NCBI RefSeq assembly: GCF_900243075.1
Contig: NZ_OEZH01000015.1
Coordinates: 1-64,000 of the forward strand
Source: Clostridioides difficile
GTDB taxonomy: Bacteria > Bacillota > Clostridia > Peptostreptococcales > Peptostreptococcaceae
Direction of reading: 5' to 3'
DNA length: 64,000 nt
Of this stretch, positions 56,241-64,000 are shown in pieces. The notes under the pieces are model-generated. The model was not told the DNA's origin. It ran no database searches and was given only the letters and a program-made list of their open reading frames with translations. Both the position numbers and the translations under genes were made by a program. How positions within the stretch are numbered: the stretch's first letter is position 1; the number at the start of each line of letters is the position of its first letter.

Positions 56241-56882
56241 TTAATTTTCTTGAACAAGCTCTTTTTCTAGTTTTTTAAGAGCCTTTTTTTCGATTCTAGA
56301 TACATATGACCTTGATATATCGAGTTTTTGTGCAATTTCTCTTTGCGTCTTATAGCCATAAGGAGTTAACCCGTATCTTAGCTGGACAATTTCTCTTTCT
56401 CTAGGAGTAAGAATTTTGTTTAGCTGCTCGTAAAGTTTTCCAACTTGAACTTTTAGCTCAACTTCATCAAGAACATAGTTAGCCTCTGTACCAAGTATGT
56501 CTAAAAGGCTTATTTCATTACCTTCTTTATCTGTTCCGATAGGGTCTTGTAGAGATACTTGAGTTTTATTTTTTTTGTTAGACCTAATATTCATTAAAAT
56601 CTCATTTTCAATACATCTGGAGGCATATGTTGCCAATCGGGTTCCTTTGTCTATGTTATAAGTTTCTATAGCTTTAATTAATCCTATTGTACCTATGGAT
56701 ATCAAGTCATCTTGGTCTTCCGTCGAATTATTATATTTCTTTGCTATATAAGCTACTAATCTCATGTTTCTTTCAATTAATGTATCTTTTGCACTTTTAT
56801 CGTTTTCTATTTTAAATTTAGTTAAATACTCAATCTCTTCTTCAGGGGTTAAGGGTTTTTCAAAAGATTTAAGAGCTGCCAA
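56241..56882 (-). CDS. sigK: RNA polymerase sigma-K factor, intact and without pro-sequence
   Basis: The 213-residue sigma factor has region 2 (RNMRLVAYIAKKY, DLISIGTIGLIKAIETY), region 3 and region 4 with the helix-turn-helix TQREIAQKLDISRSYVSRIEKKALKKL. The protein is sigma-K, the late mother-cell sigma factor. The frame is continuous: the skin element that interrupts sigK in strain 630 is absent. The TTG at 56882 follows AAGGGGGGTGAC by seven bases; a GTG at 56909 has no ribosome site. Either start gives a protein beginning at about the mature Bacillus N terminus, so no pro-peptide is made. Confidence 0.95.
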   Translation of the reverse strand: MAALKSFEKPLTPEEEIEYLTKFKIENDKSAKDTLIERNMRLVAYIAKKYNNSTEDQDDLISIGTIGLIKAIETYNIDKGTRLATYASRCIENEILMNIRSNKKNKTQVSLQDPIGTDKEGNEISLLDILGTEANYVLDEVELKVQVGKLYEQLNKILTPREREIVQLRYGLTPYGYKTQREIAQKLDISRSYVSRIEKKALKKLEKELVQEN

Positions 56883-56958
56883 TAGGTCACCCCCCTTTTC
56901 AACGGTCACTTTAAATTATATGAAAGAGACTTATCCAAGTTGACTGTTATCTAATAAA

Positions 56959-56966
56959 ATAATATG
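56959..56966 (-). promoter_or_regulatory. Candidate sigma-E -10 for sigK
   Basis: CATATTAT on the minus strand, within GCATATTATTTTAT, a 14-mer shared with the spoIIM leader (45857-45870). It lies about 75 bases upstream of the sigK TTG. No good -35 ATA at the right distance was found. Confidence 0.4.
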
Positions 56967-57340
56967 CATACTTTTAGAATTTAAAACATATATTTGCAAA
57001 CTTTTGGATAGAACATGACATGAAAAATGGTAACTTAAATTTAAGTTTTTGTTGTATATGCATAAAACAGGGCGAAAGAATTATTAACTTATGAAGTATA
57101 AATTGAAATTTAGGTGTCAATAAATATAAATGAGAAAGATACTATTATAAATAGTGAAACAATGCTTTTCACAAATCATTCATAATTATTTATTTGAAAA
57201 TATAAAAAATAATGTTTATGTATGTCTTGATATTGAGCAAAAGATTTAAGAAAAACAGTAGACTGTATAAAAAATATAGGTATAGGGGGTGGAGAATCTT
57301 ACAATACATTATAAAGTAAATATAATTAATTATTTTTACA
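56967..57340. other. Non-coding stretch upstream of sigK
   Basis: About 370 AT-rich bases with no credible gene. A short plus-strand frame (57212-57318) lacks a ribosome site. Another frame reads TVDCIKNIGIGGGES-like before a stop, which could be part of the decayed gene to its right. No riboswitch or tRNA was recognised. Confidence 0.4.
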
Positions 57341-57475
57341 ATGTTGATTACAAGTAAAGATTAGTAGTTTCAGTTAATGTTATTAAGAATGAAGGTGGTG
57401 TATTAAAAGGATATAATTACTGGTGCAATAAGATTTAAAAAATCTATGTTTGTATATGAACATGAAAAACTTTAA
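57341..57475 (+). pseudogene. Possible frameshifted gene remnant
   Basis: Three short frames in register-changing order read MLITSKD, LVVSVNVIKNEGGVLKG and DIITGAIRFKKSMFVYEHEKL, ending at TAA 57473-57475. Together they look like one protein tail disrupted by two frameshifts. There is no ribosome site. I do not recognise the parent protein, and chance cannot be excluded. Confidence 0.35.
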
Positions 57476-57481
57476 GTAACA

Positions 57482-57521
57482 ATGAAAAAACTTATAAAAG
57501 ACATTTATGAAAAAACTTATA
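57482..57521 (+). repeat. Direct repeat ATGAAAAAACTTATA
   Basis: The 15-mer occurs at 57482-57496 and 57507-57521 with a 25-base period, just before the minor-pilin operon. It could be chance in AT-rich DNA or the leftover of a duplication. Confidence 0.6.
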
Positions 57522-57562
57522 GTTAAATTTTTATATAAAATATTACTTAGGGGTTTTTATTA

Positions 57563-57925
57563 TTGAAAACAAGAAATAGCGGTTTTATATCAATCGAATG
57601 TATAATAAGTATTGCTATATTATATGTGGCTGTTTACTTAGTTTCTACATCATTGTATAGTTGCTATGGTTTTATCAGTAGAAATTCATCTGATAGAGAA
57701 ATGTTAGCTACAGCAAAAAAATATATAGAAGATGAGAAGTATCGAATACAAAATAGTAAATATGAGTCAATTGAAGATGAAACAGAAAAAAATTACATAA
57801 ATGGATATGAGATTAGCAGTACAGTAAAACAAATTTTAGATTATTATCAATGTTATGAAATAAATATAGAAATAAAAAATAAATTTAAAAAGTTGAGGTT
57901 TAATAGCTATGTTACTAGAAAATAA
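57563..57925 (+). CDS. Minor type IV pilin-like protein 1
   Basis: The 120-residue protein has a prepilin-type N terminus: MKTRNSG then FISIECIISIAIL, so cleavage after Gly7 with Glu at +5. A hydrophobic helix and a small soluble domain follow. It begins at a TTG after TTAGGGG. It is the first of four overlapping pilin-like genes without an assembly ATPase or prepilin peptidase, so these must be supplied elsewhere. Confidence 0.8.
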   Translation: MKTRNSGFISIECIISIAILYVAVYLVSTSLYSCYGFISRNSSDREMLATAKKYIEDEKYRIQNSKYESIEDETEKNYINGYEISSTVKQILDYYQCYEINIEIKNKFKKLRFNSYVTRK

Positions 57926-58628
57926 AGGCTCTATATTAATAATAACATTGATAATATTTTCTATTATAAGTACTGTGTGTATTATGTGTATAGGTTTAAT
58001 CTACACACATAATAATATATTTGATTTAGGGTACAAGGATACTCAATTAAAAGAAATTTCTTTAAGTGGAATAGAAATATCAGTAAGTAATGTACTTTCT
58101 TGTGTTGAAGAAGCTATTAATGAAGCTAATAATGAAGATGAATTTAGAGAATATTTCTTAGGAAATAACATGATTGATTGTATAAAAAAAATAAAAGATA
58201 TGTCTTATAGCGGGTTAGAAGAACTTTCTTTAAAAGTAGAAAATAATACTATCTACGATAGAGGTGATTTTTTTGAATTTGATATAGCAAGTACAGTTAG
58301 AGAAAAAGAATTATTAAAAGTAATAAAAGTAAGAATAAAAATTAAAAATCCATGGGTAGGAATTGACATTGAAGATTATATGGATAAATCTAATAACAAT
58401 AAAATTAATGACAAAATGTTTAATGGTTATAGAGAATATAAAAAGAATGAAATTCTAAATGAATTTAAAACTAAGAGTGAAGATATCAGTAATAAAGAGA
58501 TTGCTGAATCCACAGAAATAGATATTAAAGAATCTGAAGAAGAACTTAAAGAAAACATAATTGAAAACATAAAAAAGACTTTTGATGAAAAAAAATTAGT
58601 ATATGTGTATAAGTATAGGGGTGTATAA
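57909..58628 (+). CDS. Minor type IV pilin-like protein 2 (PilX/GspK-like)
   Basis: The 239-residue protein begins MLLENKG then SILIITLIIFSII; the lack of Glu at +5 is typical of GspK/PilX tip minor pilins. The C-terminal half is acidic and Lys-rich, with SEEELKENIIENIKKTF. It overlaps the previous gene by 17 bases and the next by a few. Confidence 0.75.
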   Translation: MLLENKGSILIITLIIFSIISTVCIMCIGLIYTHNNIFDLGYKDTQLKEISLSGIEISVSNVLSCVEEAINEANNEDEFREYFLGNNMIDCIKKIKDMSYSGLEELSLKVENNTIYDRGDFFEFDIASTVREKELLKVIKVRIKIKNPWVGIDIEDYMDKSNNNKINDKMFNGYREYKKNEILNEFKTKSEDISNKEIAESTEIDIKESEEELKENIIENIKKTFDEKKLVYVYKYRGV

Positions 58629-59067
58629 CTTTGAAAAAAGAAGGAATGTGACTGTAATAGAATTAGTAGTATCTATCAGTATAATACTATTGATAGTTAC
58701 ATTATCTTTTCCAAAAGATAATCTTGAAAATCATAAAATAAATTTATTTGCACGTCAACTTTGTTCAGATATAAGGTATGTTAGGCGAATTAATATGTTT
58801 AGCAACTACAATACATATATATACTATATAAATCAAGATAAACATGAAGGTTATGTATTGAGAAAAGATGGTAAAAATATTAAATCAATAATACTTCCTA
58901 AAAATGTAAAAATAGCTAGAAGCATTGATATAATAAAATTTAAGTCTGATGGCTCACCTCAAAAAGCATCTACAATAGAGATATATAATAATAGATTAAG
59001 AAAAACTATAACAATAACACCTGTAAGTGGAAGAGTACTTCTGAAAGAGGGAAAATATGAAACGTAA
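58621..59067 (+). CDS. Minor type IV pilin-like protein 3 (GspH-like), start in doubt
   Basis: The 148-residue protein contains VTVIELVVSISIILLIVTLS, a prepilin helix, but the -1 residue is Asn instead of Gly (RRN then VTVIE). The GTG at 58621 has no good ribosome site, whereas AGGGGTG is ideally placed for a TTG at 58631 that is out of frame and ends after six codons. An A6 run (58634-58639) between them could allow slippage into the pilin frame, or a frameshift has damaged the gene. Downstream the soluble domain is normal-looking. Confidence 0.65.
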   Translation: MYNFEKRRNVTVIELVVSISIILLIVTLSFPKDNLENHKINLFARQLCSDIRYVRRINMFSNYNTYIYYINQDKHEGYVLRKDGKNIKSIILPKNVKIARSIDIIKFKSDGSPQKASTIEIYNNRLRKTITITPVSGRVLLKEGKYET

Positions 59068-59587
59068 ATATGGCTATTTACTTTTGGAAAGTGTGGTATC
59101 ATTAACTTCGATTGTAATTCTGATAATGGTTTTATATTCTATATTCGTGCTTACAATAGATTTAAAACTAAAAATAGAAGATAGGATAGAATTACAACAA
59201 CAAGTTCTTGAAATCATAAAATCTATGGAAGGAATTATTAGTAATTCTATGGGAATAATAAATGTATCTAATGACGAAGAAACCTTTAAAAGGACAACAT
59301 CTATAAAGTGTAGATATGTAGATGAAAATATAACTAATAATGAAGAATACATAAGTAATAAAGAAATCATATTAAATGAAAGACGAAATAAGTTATTTGT
59401 GAATTCTTTAAATGGTGAAAGTAGTCAAGCAGGTGGTTATGAAATTGGAGATTATGTAGATGAAATGTATGTATCAATTAGTAATAATGGTCAATATGTT
59501 AATATAAAATTGAAATTATCAAAGCGTAGTCAAAACTATGAAACTAAGTTTAAAATAAAAGTGTGGAATTTTAGCAAAAGCATATGA
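59057..59587 (+). CDS. Minor type IV pilin-like protein 4 (PilW/GspJ-like)
   Basis: The 176-residue protein begins MKRKYG then YLLLESVVSLTSIVIL, so cleavage after Gly6 and Glu at +5. The soluble part is polar and beta-rich, ending FKIKVWNFSKSI. It overlaps the previous gene by 11 bases after GAGGG. It completes a four-gene set resembling the tip complex of type IV pili or a pseudopilus. Confidence 0.78.
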   Translation: MKRKYGYLLLESVVSLTSIVILIMVLYSIFVLTIDLKLKIEDRIELQQQVLEIIKSMEGIISNSMGIINVSNDEETFKRTTSIKCRYVDENITNNEEYISNKEIILNERRNKLFVNSLNGESSQAGGYEIGDYVDEMYVSISNNGQYVNIKLKLSKRSQNYETKFKIKVWNFSKSI

Positions 59588-59898
59588 AAACGAATAGATT
59601 TATGAGAAAGAAATAAAAGCTATTAATCATATAAAGTATAATTACTAAGAACTATGTAATTAAATAATATCAATATGTAAAATGTATAGATTAAGATTGT
59701 ATAGGAGAATAATAAAAATATAAAATAAGTAATTTGCCAAATACTTGTTTATATTGTATAACTTATGATATTATGATATTAGTAAAAATTTGTAATCCTG
59801 ACTTGACAGAATTCAAGTAAGAGATATAATTTTAGAGGCATAGTAATTTAAAATTTACTAAAAAATAAGAAATTTATTTTAATATGGAGGAACAAAAA
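59588..59898 (+). promoter_or_regulatory. Intergenic region with efp promoter
   Basis: TTGACA (59803-59808) and TATAAT (59825-59830), 16 bases apart, form a strong housekeeping promoter for efp. ACTTGA...TCAAGT (59801-59818) is a small inverted repeat over the -35. The rest of the 311-base stretch shows nothing recognisable. Confidence 0.75.
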
Positions 59899-60456
59899 AT
59901 GGTATCAGCAGGTGATTTTAGAAAAGGTGTTACATTTGAAAAAGATGGACAACCATGTTTAGTAGTTGATTTTCAACACGTTAAGCCAGGTAAAGGAGCT
60001 GCTTTCGTTAGAACTAAATACAAAAACTTAAAAACAGGAGCTATAAGAGAAGAAAGTTTCAATCCAAGTGAAAAATTCCCTAAGGCTGTTATAGATACAA
60101 GACAAATGCAATATCTATACAATGATGGTGAGTTATATTATTTTATGGATCAAGAAAATTTTGAACAAATACCATTAAACTATGAACAAGTTGAAGATGC
60201 AATTAAGTTCTTAAAAGAAAATGAAGTTGCTACAATAAGATTTTATCAAGGGCAACCATTCCAGGTAGAAGCTCCAAACTTTGCGGAGTTAGAAGTTACA
60301 GATACAGAACCAGGTATAAAAGGTGATACAGCAAGTAATGTAACTAAAGCAGCTACAGTTGAAACTGGAGCAGTTGTTCAAGTACCATTATTTATAAATA
60401 CTGGAGATAAAGTAAAGATAGATACTAGAACAGGTGAATATTTGTCAAGAGTATAA
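59899..60456 (+). CDS. efp: Elongation factor P
   Basis: The 185-residue protein is EF-P, which helps ribosomes at polyproline stretches. It has the three OB-like domains, with the loop PGKGAAF (Lys34) for modification and the C-terminal [17 protein letters not shown]. The ATG at 59899 follows TGGAGGA by seven bases and gives the normal 185 residues; an ATG at 59884 overlaps the ribosome site. Confidence 0.96.
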   Translation: MVSAGDFRKGVTFEKDGQPCLVVDFQHVKPGKGAAFVRTKYKNLKTGAIREESFNPSEKFPKAVIDTRQMQYLYNDGELYYFMDQENFEQIPLNYEQVEDAIKFLKENEVATIRFYQGQPFQVEAPNFAELEVTDTEPGIKGDTASNVTKAATVETGAVVQVPLFINTGDKVKIDTRTGEYLSRV

Positions 60457-60470
60457 AAATTTATGTATAT

Positions 60471-60512
60471 AAAAGCTTATATGTCTTAATAATATAAGAT
60501 ATATGAGCTTTT
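60471..60512 (+). terminator. Hairpin after efp
   Basis: An 18-base stem (60471-60488 with 60495-60512) with two mismatches, followed by AGTTTATA. Probably a weak terminator. Confidence 0.6.
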
Positions 60513-60547
60513 AGTTTATATATAAAAAAGAAAGCGAGGGGTGTTAC

Positions 60548-61003
60548 ATGAAACATTTATATGAAGAAGTTGCATACTTAAAAGGCCTAGCAGAAGGACT
60601 AGAAATAAGTGCTGAAAGCAAAGAAGGGAAAATGATACATAAAATAGTTGATGCATTAGAAGTATTTGCAGATGCTATTGTAACATTGGATGAAGAACAA
60701 GAAGAACTTCAAGATTTTGTTGAATCTATAGATGAAGATTTAGCAGATTTAGAAGAAGATATTGCTGACATGGAAGAAGATCTTTATGAAGAAGATGATG
60801 ATGAGGATGATGAGGACTTCAGCTATATAGAAATGGAATGCCCAAATTGTGGAGAGTTAGTAGAAATAGACGAAGATTTGTTATATGATGATGAAGTAGA
60901 TGTTGTTTGTCCTGATTGTAAGGCTGTAATATTATCATCAGAAGATGATTGCGATGATGATTGTACATGTGGTGGTTGTTCAAGTTGTGATGATAGAGAG
61001 TAA
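60548..61003 (+). CDS. Acidic CxxC zinc-ribbon protein (CD1247-type)
   Basis: The 151-residue protein has an N-terminal helical part (MKHLYEEVAYLKGLAEGLEIS), an extremely acidic segment (about 60-95, long Glu/Asp runs) and a zinc-ribbon with CPNC and CPDC, then a Cys-rich tail (CDDDCTCGGCSSC). I believe this is the family named after C. difficile CD1247. Conserved next to efp in related clostridia; function unknown. Confidence 0.8.
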   Translation: MKHLYEEVAYLKGLAEGLEISAESKEGKMIHKIVDALEVFADAIVTLDEEQEELQDFVESIDEDLADLEEDIADMEEDLYEEDDDEDDEDFSYIEMECPNCGELVEIDEDLLYDDEVDVVCPDCKAVILSSEDDCDDDCTCGGCSSCDDRE

Positions 61004-61020
61004 AAATTCATAAGAATTAA

Positions 61021-61068
61021 AACTGCCTATGATACCTATGAGATATTTTGTTTCATAGGTAGTTTTAT
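61021..61068 (+). terminator. Terminator after the acidic zinc-ribbon gene
   Basis: AACTGCCTATGA (61021-61032) pairs with TCATAGGTAGTT (61053-61064) with one G-U, followed by a T-rich tail. Confidence 0.85.
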
Positions 61069-61165
61069 TTTTATGAGGAAGAGTATTATAGATTTTGGTT
61101 TTGCAATACTTGGACAAAAATAGTACACTAGAATTTATAGAATAGGATTTTGGAGGGATGTAAAT

Positions 61166-61876
61166 ATGAAAATAAGTAAAAAATTACTAGATAATATACA
61201 AAGATTTGAAAATGTTATAAATTATAAATTTAAAAATAAAGAATATATACTAGAAGCTCTTACTCATAGTTCATATTCTAATGAAAATAAAAAGTATAAT
61301 TTTAACGAAAGGTTAGAATTTTTAGGGGATTCAGTTTTAGGCATAGTGATAAGTGATTATTTGTTCAATGAAGAAGCAAATCTGCCCGAAGGGGAACTAA
61401 CTAAACTTAGAGCAAATATAGTTTGTGAAGATTCGTTAAGTGAAGTAGCTAATGATATAAATTTAGGTGTTCACATGTTATTAGGTAGAGGAGAAGAAGC
61501 AACTGGAGGAAGACATAGAACTTCAATATTAGCAGATGCATTTGAAGCTGTAATAGCAGCCATATATCTTGATGGAGGCTTTGAAAGTGCAAGACAGTTT
61601 ATACTTCATTACATGGAAAATATAATTTATGATTCAAGAAAAGGAAACATATTTAGAGACTACAAAACACATCTTCAAGAAGTGTTACAAGGTAATGGAG
61701 AAAACAATATCTGGTACAGGCTTATAGAAGAAAAAGGACCAGACCACAATAAAAGATTTGTAATGGAAGTTGGAATTAATGAAGATGTATTGGGTATAGG
61801 AGAAGGTAAGAGTAAAAAAGAAGCTGAACAGTTAGCTGCTAAAGTAGCTTTAAAGAAAAAATTATGGGAAAAATAA
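61166..61876 (+). CDS. rnc: Ribonuclease III
   Basis: The 236-residue protein has the RNase III catalytic signature ERLEFLGDSVLGIV (near 45-58) and a C-terminal double-stranded-RNA-binding domain (about 160-235, ending GKSKKEAEQLAAKVALKKK by key residues). It processes rRNA precursors and other dsRNA. Preceded by TGGAGGG. Confidence 0.96.
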   Translation: MKISKKLLDNIQRFENVINYKFKNKEYILEALTHSSYSNENKKYNFNERLEFLGDSVLGIVISDYLFNEEANLPEGELTKLRANIVCEDSLSEVANDINLGVHMLLGRGEEATGGRHRTSILADAFEAVIAAIYLDGGFESARQFILHYMENIIYDSRKGNIFRDYKTHLQEVLQGNGENNIWYRLIEEKGPDHNKRFVMEVGINEDVLGIGEGKSKKEAEQLAAKVALKKKLWEK

Positions 61877-61929
61877 ATATAATATGTAAAAATATAAAAA
61901 GAAATATTTAGATTAGAAGGATGTTGTAG

Positions 61930-63000
61930 ATGAAAAAGAGAATTATACCTATATTTGTTCCTCACAAAGGATGTCCTCATGATTGTATATTTTGTAATCA
62001 AAAAAAAATAACAGGTGTGAGTACTGATGTTACAAGTGAAGATGCAAGAAACATAATTGAAGAATGTTTAGAGACTATAGATAAAGATGCTGATGTAGAA
62101 ATAGCATTTTTTGGTGGTAGCTTTACTGCTATAGATATTGATATACAAAAAAGTTTATTATCAGTTGCTAAAGAATATGTAGAAAAAGGTCTAGTAAAAG
62201 ATATTAGAATGTCTACAAGACCAGATTGTATTGATGAAGATATATTAAGTATGCTAAAAGAATATAAGACAAGCATAATTGAACTCGGAGTACAATCTTT
62301 AGATGAAAAAGTGTTATTAGATAGTATTAGAGGCCATCAATCAGAAATTGTATACAAGAGTTCAAATATGATAAAAAATAGTGGGATTAAACTTGGTTTA
62401 CAGATGATGATTGGTCTTCCAGCTGATACAGAAGAAAAATGTATATTTACAGCAAAGAAATTTGTAGAGCTAAAACCAGATTGTGTTAGAGTTTATCCAA
62501 CCTTAGTAGTAAAAGATACAGGTCTTGAAAAATTAATGCAACAAAATGAGTATAATCCATTTACTCTTGAACAGAGTATAAACATAGTAAAAAAAGTTCT
62601 TGTATTGTTTTATGTCAATAATATCAATGTAATAAGAGTTGGACTTCAAGCTACTGATGACATACAAATTGGAAAAGCTGTTTTAGCAGGACCATATCAC
62701 CCTGCATTTAGAGAATTGGTAGAAGCTGACATGATAAAAGATTATTTGGAATTTATTATTTTACAAAATAAAAATATAAAACAGATGTTGGTGAAATCTA
62801 ATAAAAAGAATATTTCTAAGATAATAGGAAATAAAAAAACAAATGTTAAATATATGAAAGAAAAATTTGGCGTGATTTTAAAAACACAAGAATCAGATTT
62901 AGATATAAATCAATTAGAAATTGTGTTAGATGGGAAAAGTTTAATTATTACTAATATGAAAGACATTCATAGAAAATTGTATGACATTTATAACCTTTAG
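61930..63000 (+). CDS. Radical SAM protein (Elp3-type N-terminal)
   Basis: The 356-residue protein has a radical SAM cluster site Cys15-x3-Cys19-x2-Cys22 (GCPHDCIFC), GGSFTAID and RPDCIDEDIL. It resembles clostridial Elp3/HemN-like radical SAM proteins found between rnc and smc. No acetyltransferase domain is present, so the tRNA-modifying Elp3 function is not assured. Confidence 0.85.
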   Translation: MKKRIIPIFVPHKGCPHDCIFCNQKKITGVSTDVTSEDARNIIEECLETIDKDADVEIAFFGGSFTAIDIDIQKSLLSVAKEYVEKGLVKDIRMSTRPDCIDEDILSMLKEYKTSIIELGVQSLDEKVLLDSIRGHQSEIVYKSSNMIKNSGIKLGLQMMIGLPADTEEKCIFTAKKFVELKPDCVRVYPTLVVKDTGLEKLMQQNEYNPFTLEQSINIVKKVLVLFYVNNINVIRVGLQATDDIQIGKAVLAGPYHPAFRELVEADMIKDYLEFIILQNKNIKQMLVKSNKKNISKIIGNKKTNVKYMKEKFGVILKTQESDLDINQLEIVLDGKSLIITNMKDIHRKLYDIYNL

Positions 63001-63027
63001 TTTTAACGATGAAGGGAGAGAAGCGAT

Positions 63028-64000
63028 TTGTATTTAAAAAGACTAGAGTTAAAGGGATTTAAATCCTTTCCAGTAAAAACAGATATTATTTTTAAAGAAG
63101 GAATAACAGCAATAGTAGGGCCAAATGGAAGTGGAAAAAGTAATATATCTGATGCTGTAAGATGGGTGCTAGGAGAACAGAGTATTAAGAGTCTTAGAGG
63201 TGATAAACTTGAAGATGTAATATTTGCAGGTACAGATACAAAAAAACCTATGAATTACTGTGAGGTTGCTCTTACTATTGATAATTCTGAAAATCAATTG
63301 GAATTAGATTTTACAGAAGTAACTATAAGAAGAAGAGCTTATAGAAATGGTGAAAGTGAATTTTTTCTAAATAATAAGAGTTGTAGATTAAAAGATATAA
63401 AAGAAGTCTTTTTAGATACTGGTATTGGAAAAGATGGTTATTCAATCATAGAACAAGGAAAAGTAGATGAAATATTAAGTAATAATCCTTTAAGTAGAAG
63501 AAAAGTTTTTGATGAAGCTTGTGGTATATCAAAATATAGATATAAAAAACAGGAAGCAGAAAGAAATTTAAGCAATACAAAGGAAAATCTAGAAAGAATA
63601 GATGATATATATATAGAAATTGAAAATCAATTAAAACCTCTTTTTAATCAACAGACAAAAGCAAAGAAGTACTTGGAAATAAGTGAGAAATTGAAGATAC
63701 TGGAAGTAAATAGTTTTATAAGAGAAATTGAAGGGATAGAAAAAGAATTAAGCGAAGTTAATGAGCATAGTAAGGTCATTGAAAAGGAACTCAATGAAAA
63801 AGAAGAACAAAAAAGTATTGTAGAGAAAAAGCAAGAGGATATTAATAAAGAGGTAGAGGTATTACAAGATGTAATTGAAAAATCTGTAGATTATATAAAC
63901 TCAATTAAAGGTGTTATATCAAAAAAAGAGTCTCAAATAAATTTAATTAAGGAAAGAATAAGGAATTTTACGAATGAAATTCATAGAAAAAATTTAGAAA
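63028..64000 (+). CDS. smc: Chromosome segregation protein SMC, N-terminal part
   Basis: The frame from the TTG at 63028 (MYLKRLELKGFKSFP) stays open to the window end, about 324 residues. Walker A GPNGSGKSNISDAVRWVLGEQ (key residues GPNGSGKSN) and a start of the coiled coil are present, with EACGISKYRYKK after. SMC compacts and segregates chromosomes with ScpA/B. It begins after AAGGGAGAG and follows the radical SAM gene by 27 bases. Confidence 0.95.
   Translation, partial: MYLKRLELKGFKSFPVKTDIIFKEGITAIVGPNGSGKSNISDAVRWVLGEQSIKSLRGDKLEDVIFAGTDTKKPMNYCEVALTIDNSENQLELDFTEVTIRRRAYRNGESEFFLNNKSCRLKDIKEVFLDTGIGKDGYSIIEQGKVDEILSNNPLSRRKVFDEACGISKYRYKKQEAERNLSNTKENLERIDDIYIEIENQLKPLFNQQTKAKKYLEISEKLKILEVNSFIREIEGIEKELSEVNEHSKVIEKELNEKEEQKSIVEKKQEDINKEVEVLQDVIEKSVDYINSIKGVISKKESQINLIKERIRNFTNEIHRKNLE

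Noticed and set aside
56883-56909. GTG start for sigK
   Set aside because: No ribosome site before it; the site AAGGGGGG lies inside this stretch and serves the TTG at 56882.
57000-57562. c-di-GMP riboswitch before the pilin genes
   Set aside because: I looked for the conserved GEMM-type core because of the pilin link but saw no match.
59801-59818. Small inverted repeat ACTTGA/TCAAGT at the efp promoter
   Set aside because: Short arms that include the -35 itself; may be chance and no known regulator matches.

Overview
The window is a low-GC Bacillota chromosome segment. Gene order and protein sequences match Clostridioides difficile or a very close relative. Supporting points are a spo0A locus followed by steA-like genes, a spoIIIAA-AH operon, a fapR-plsX-fabHKDG-acpP-fabF cluster using FabK as the enoyl reductase, a sigK that starts without a pro-sequence, and the right end of an IStron (a group I intron/insertion sequence hybrid known from C. 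difficile) at the left edge. Genes are tightly packed, mostly on the + strand, with strong GGAGG-type ribosome sites and many TTG and GTG starts. I saw no rRNA, tRNA or CRISPR array.

Layout. 1-635: IStron right end and the downstream exon of a GlcD-type FAD oxidase. 891-4684: tmcAL (minus strand), then ackA, a DUF177 gene and rpmF. 4770-11860: FapR-controlled fatty-acid operon with a clear FapR operator on its promoter. 11982-18546: a TPR-GGDEF protein, then a sigma-54 activator and a sigma-54 promoter driving a small Cys protein, a class I amidotransferase-like hydrolase and an amino-acid permease. 18636-20954: truncated GNAT and class III fructose-bisphosphatase. 20995-26418: spoIIIA operon. 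26495-35883: yqhY, nusB, a TsaD-like paralogue, xseA, xseB, ispA, a DUF212 gene, dxs, tlyA and recN. 36034-38052: an unknown membrane-anchored protein, a MITE-like repeat and two GNATs. 38213-40344: spoIVB and spo0A. 40652-45824: steA-like, mctB/steB-like, GT2, MraY/WecA-like, DUF3866 and nudF genes. 45843-51094: spoIIM, a xerD-like gene, deoB, punA and pdp. 51248-56230: mltG, trmR, trhP and a sporulation-type class B PBP. 56241-56882: sigK, uninterrupted. 57563-59587: four minor-pilin-like genes. 59803-64000: efp, an acidic zinc-ribbon protein, rnc, a radical SAM gene and the start of smc.

How the parts work together. Most of the window is housekeeping (lipid synthesis, isoprenoids, nucleoside salvage, tRNA modification, chromosome dynamics) interleaved with sporulation genes: spo0A, spoIVB, spoIIIA, spoIIM, a PBP and sigK. 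Three of the sporulation genes (spoIIIAA, spoIIM, PBP) share an unusual leader. An inverted repeat places the ribosome site in, or next to, its 3' arm, and a plausible sporulation promoter lies so that its own transcript would start after the 5' arm. That layout resembles the Bacillus subtilis spoIIIG read-through block and is the most interesting multi-locus pattern I found.

Other notable points: the XerD-like protein has lost three catalytic positions; sigK lacks both a skin insertion and a pro-sequence; the spo0A sigma-H promoter overlaps an 0A box; a sigma-54 regulon of unknown substrate has an unusual activator; the steA/steB-like genes sit with two polyprenyl-linked sugar-transfer-type genes; and one minor-pilin gene has its best ribosome site in the wrong frame ahead of an A6 run. 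All functional calls come from reading the sequence and from knowledge of the families; no database search was run.
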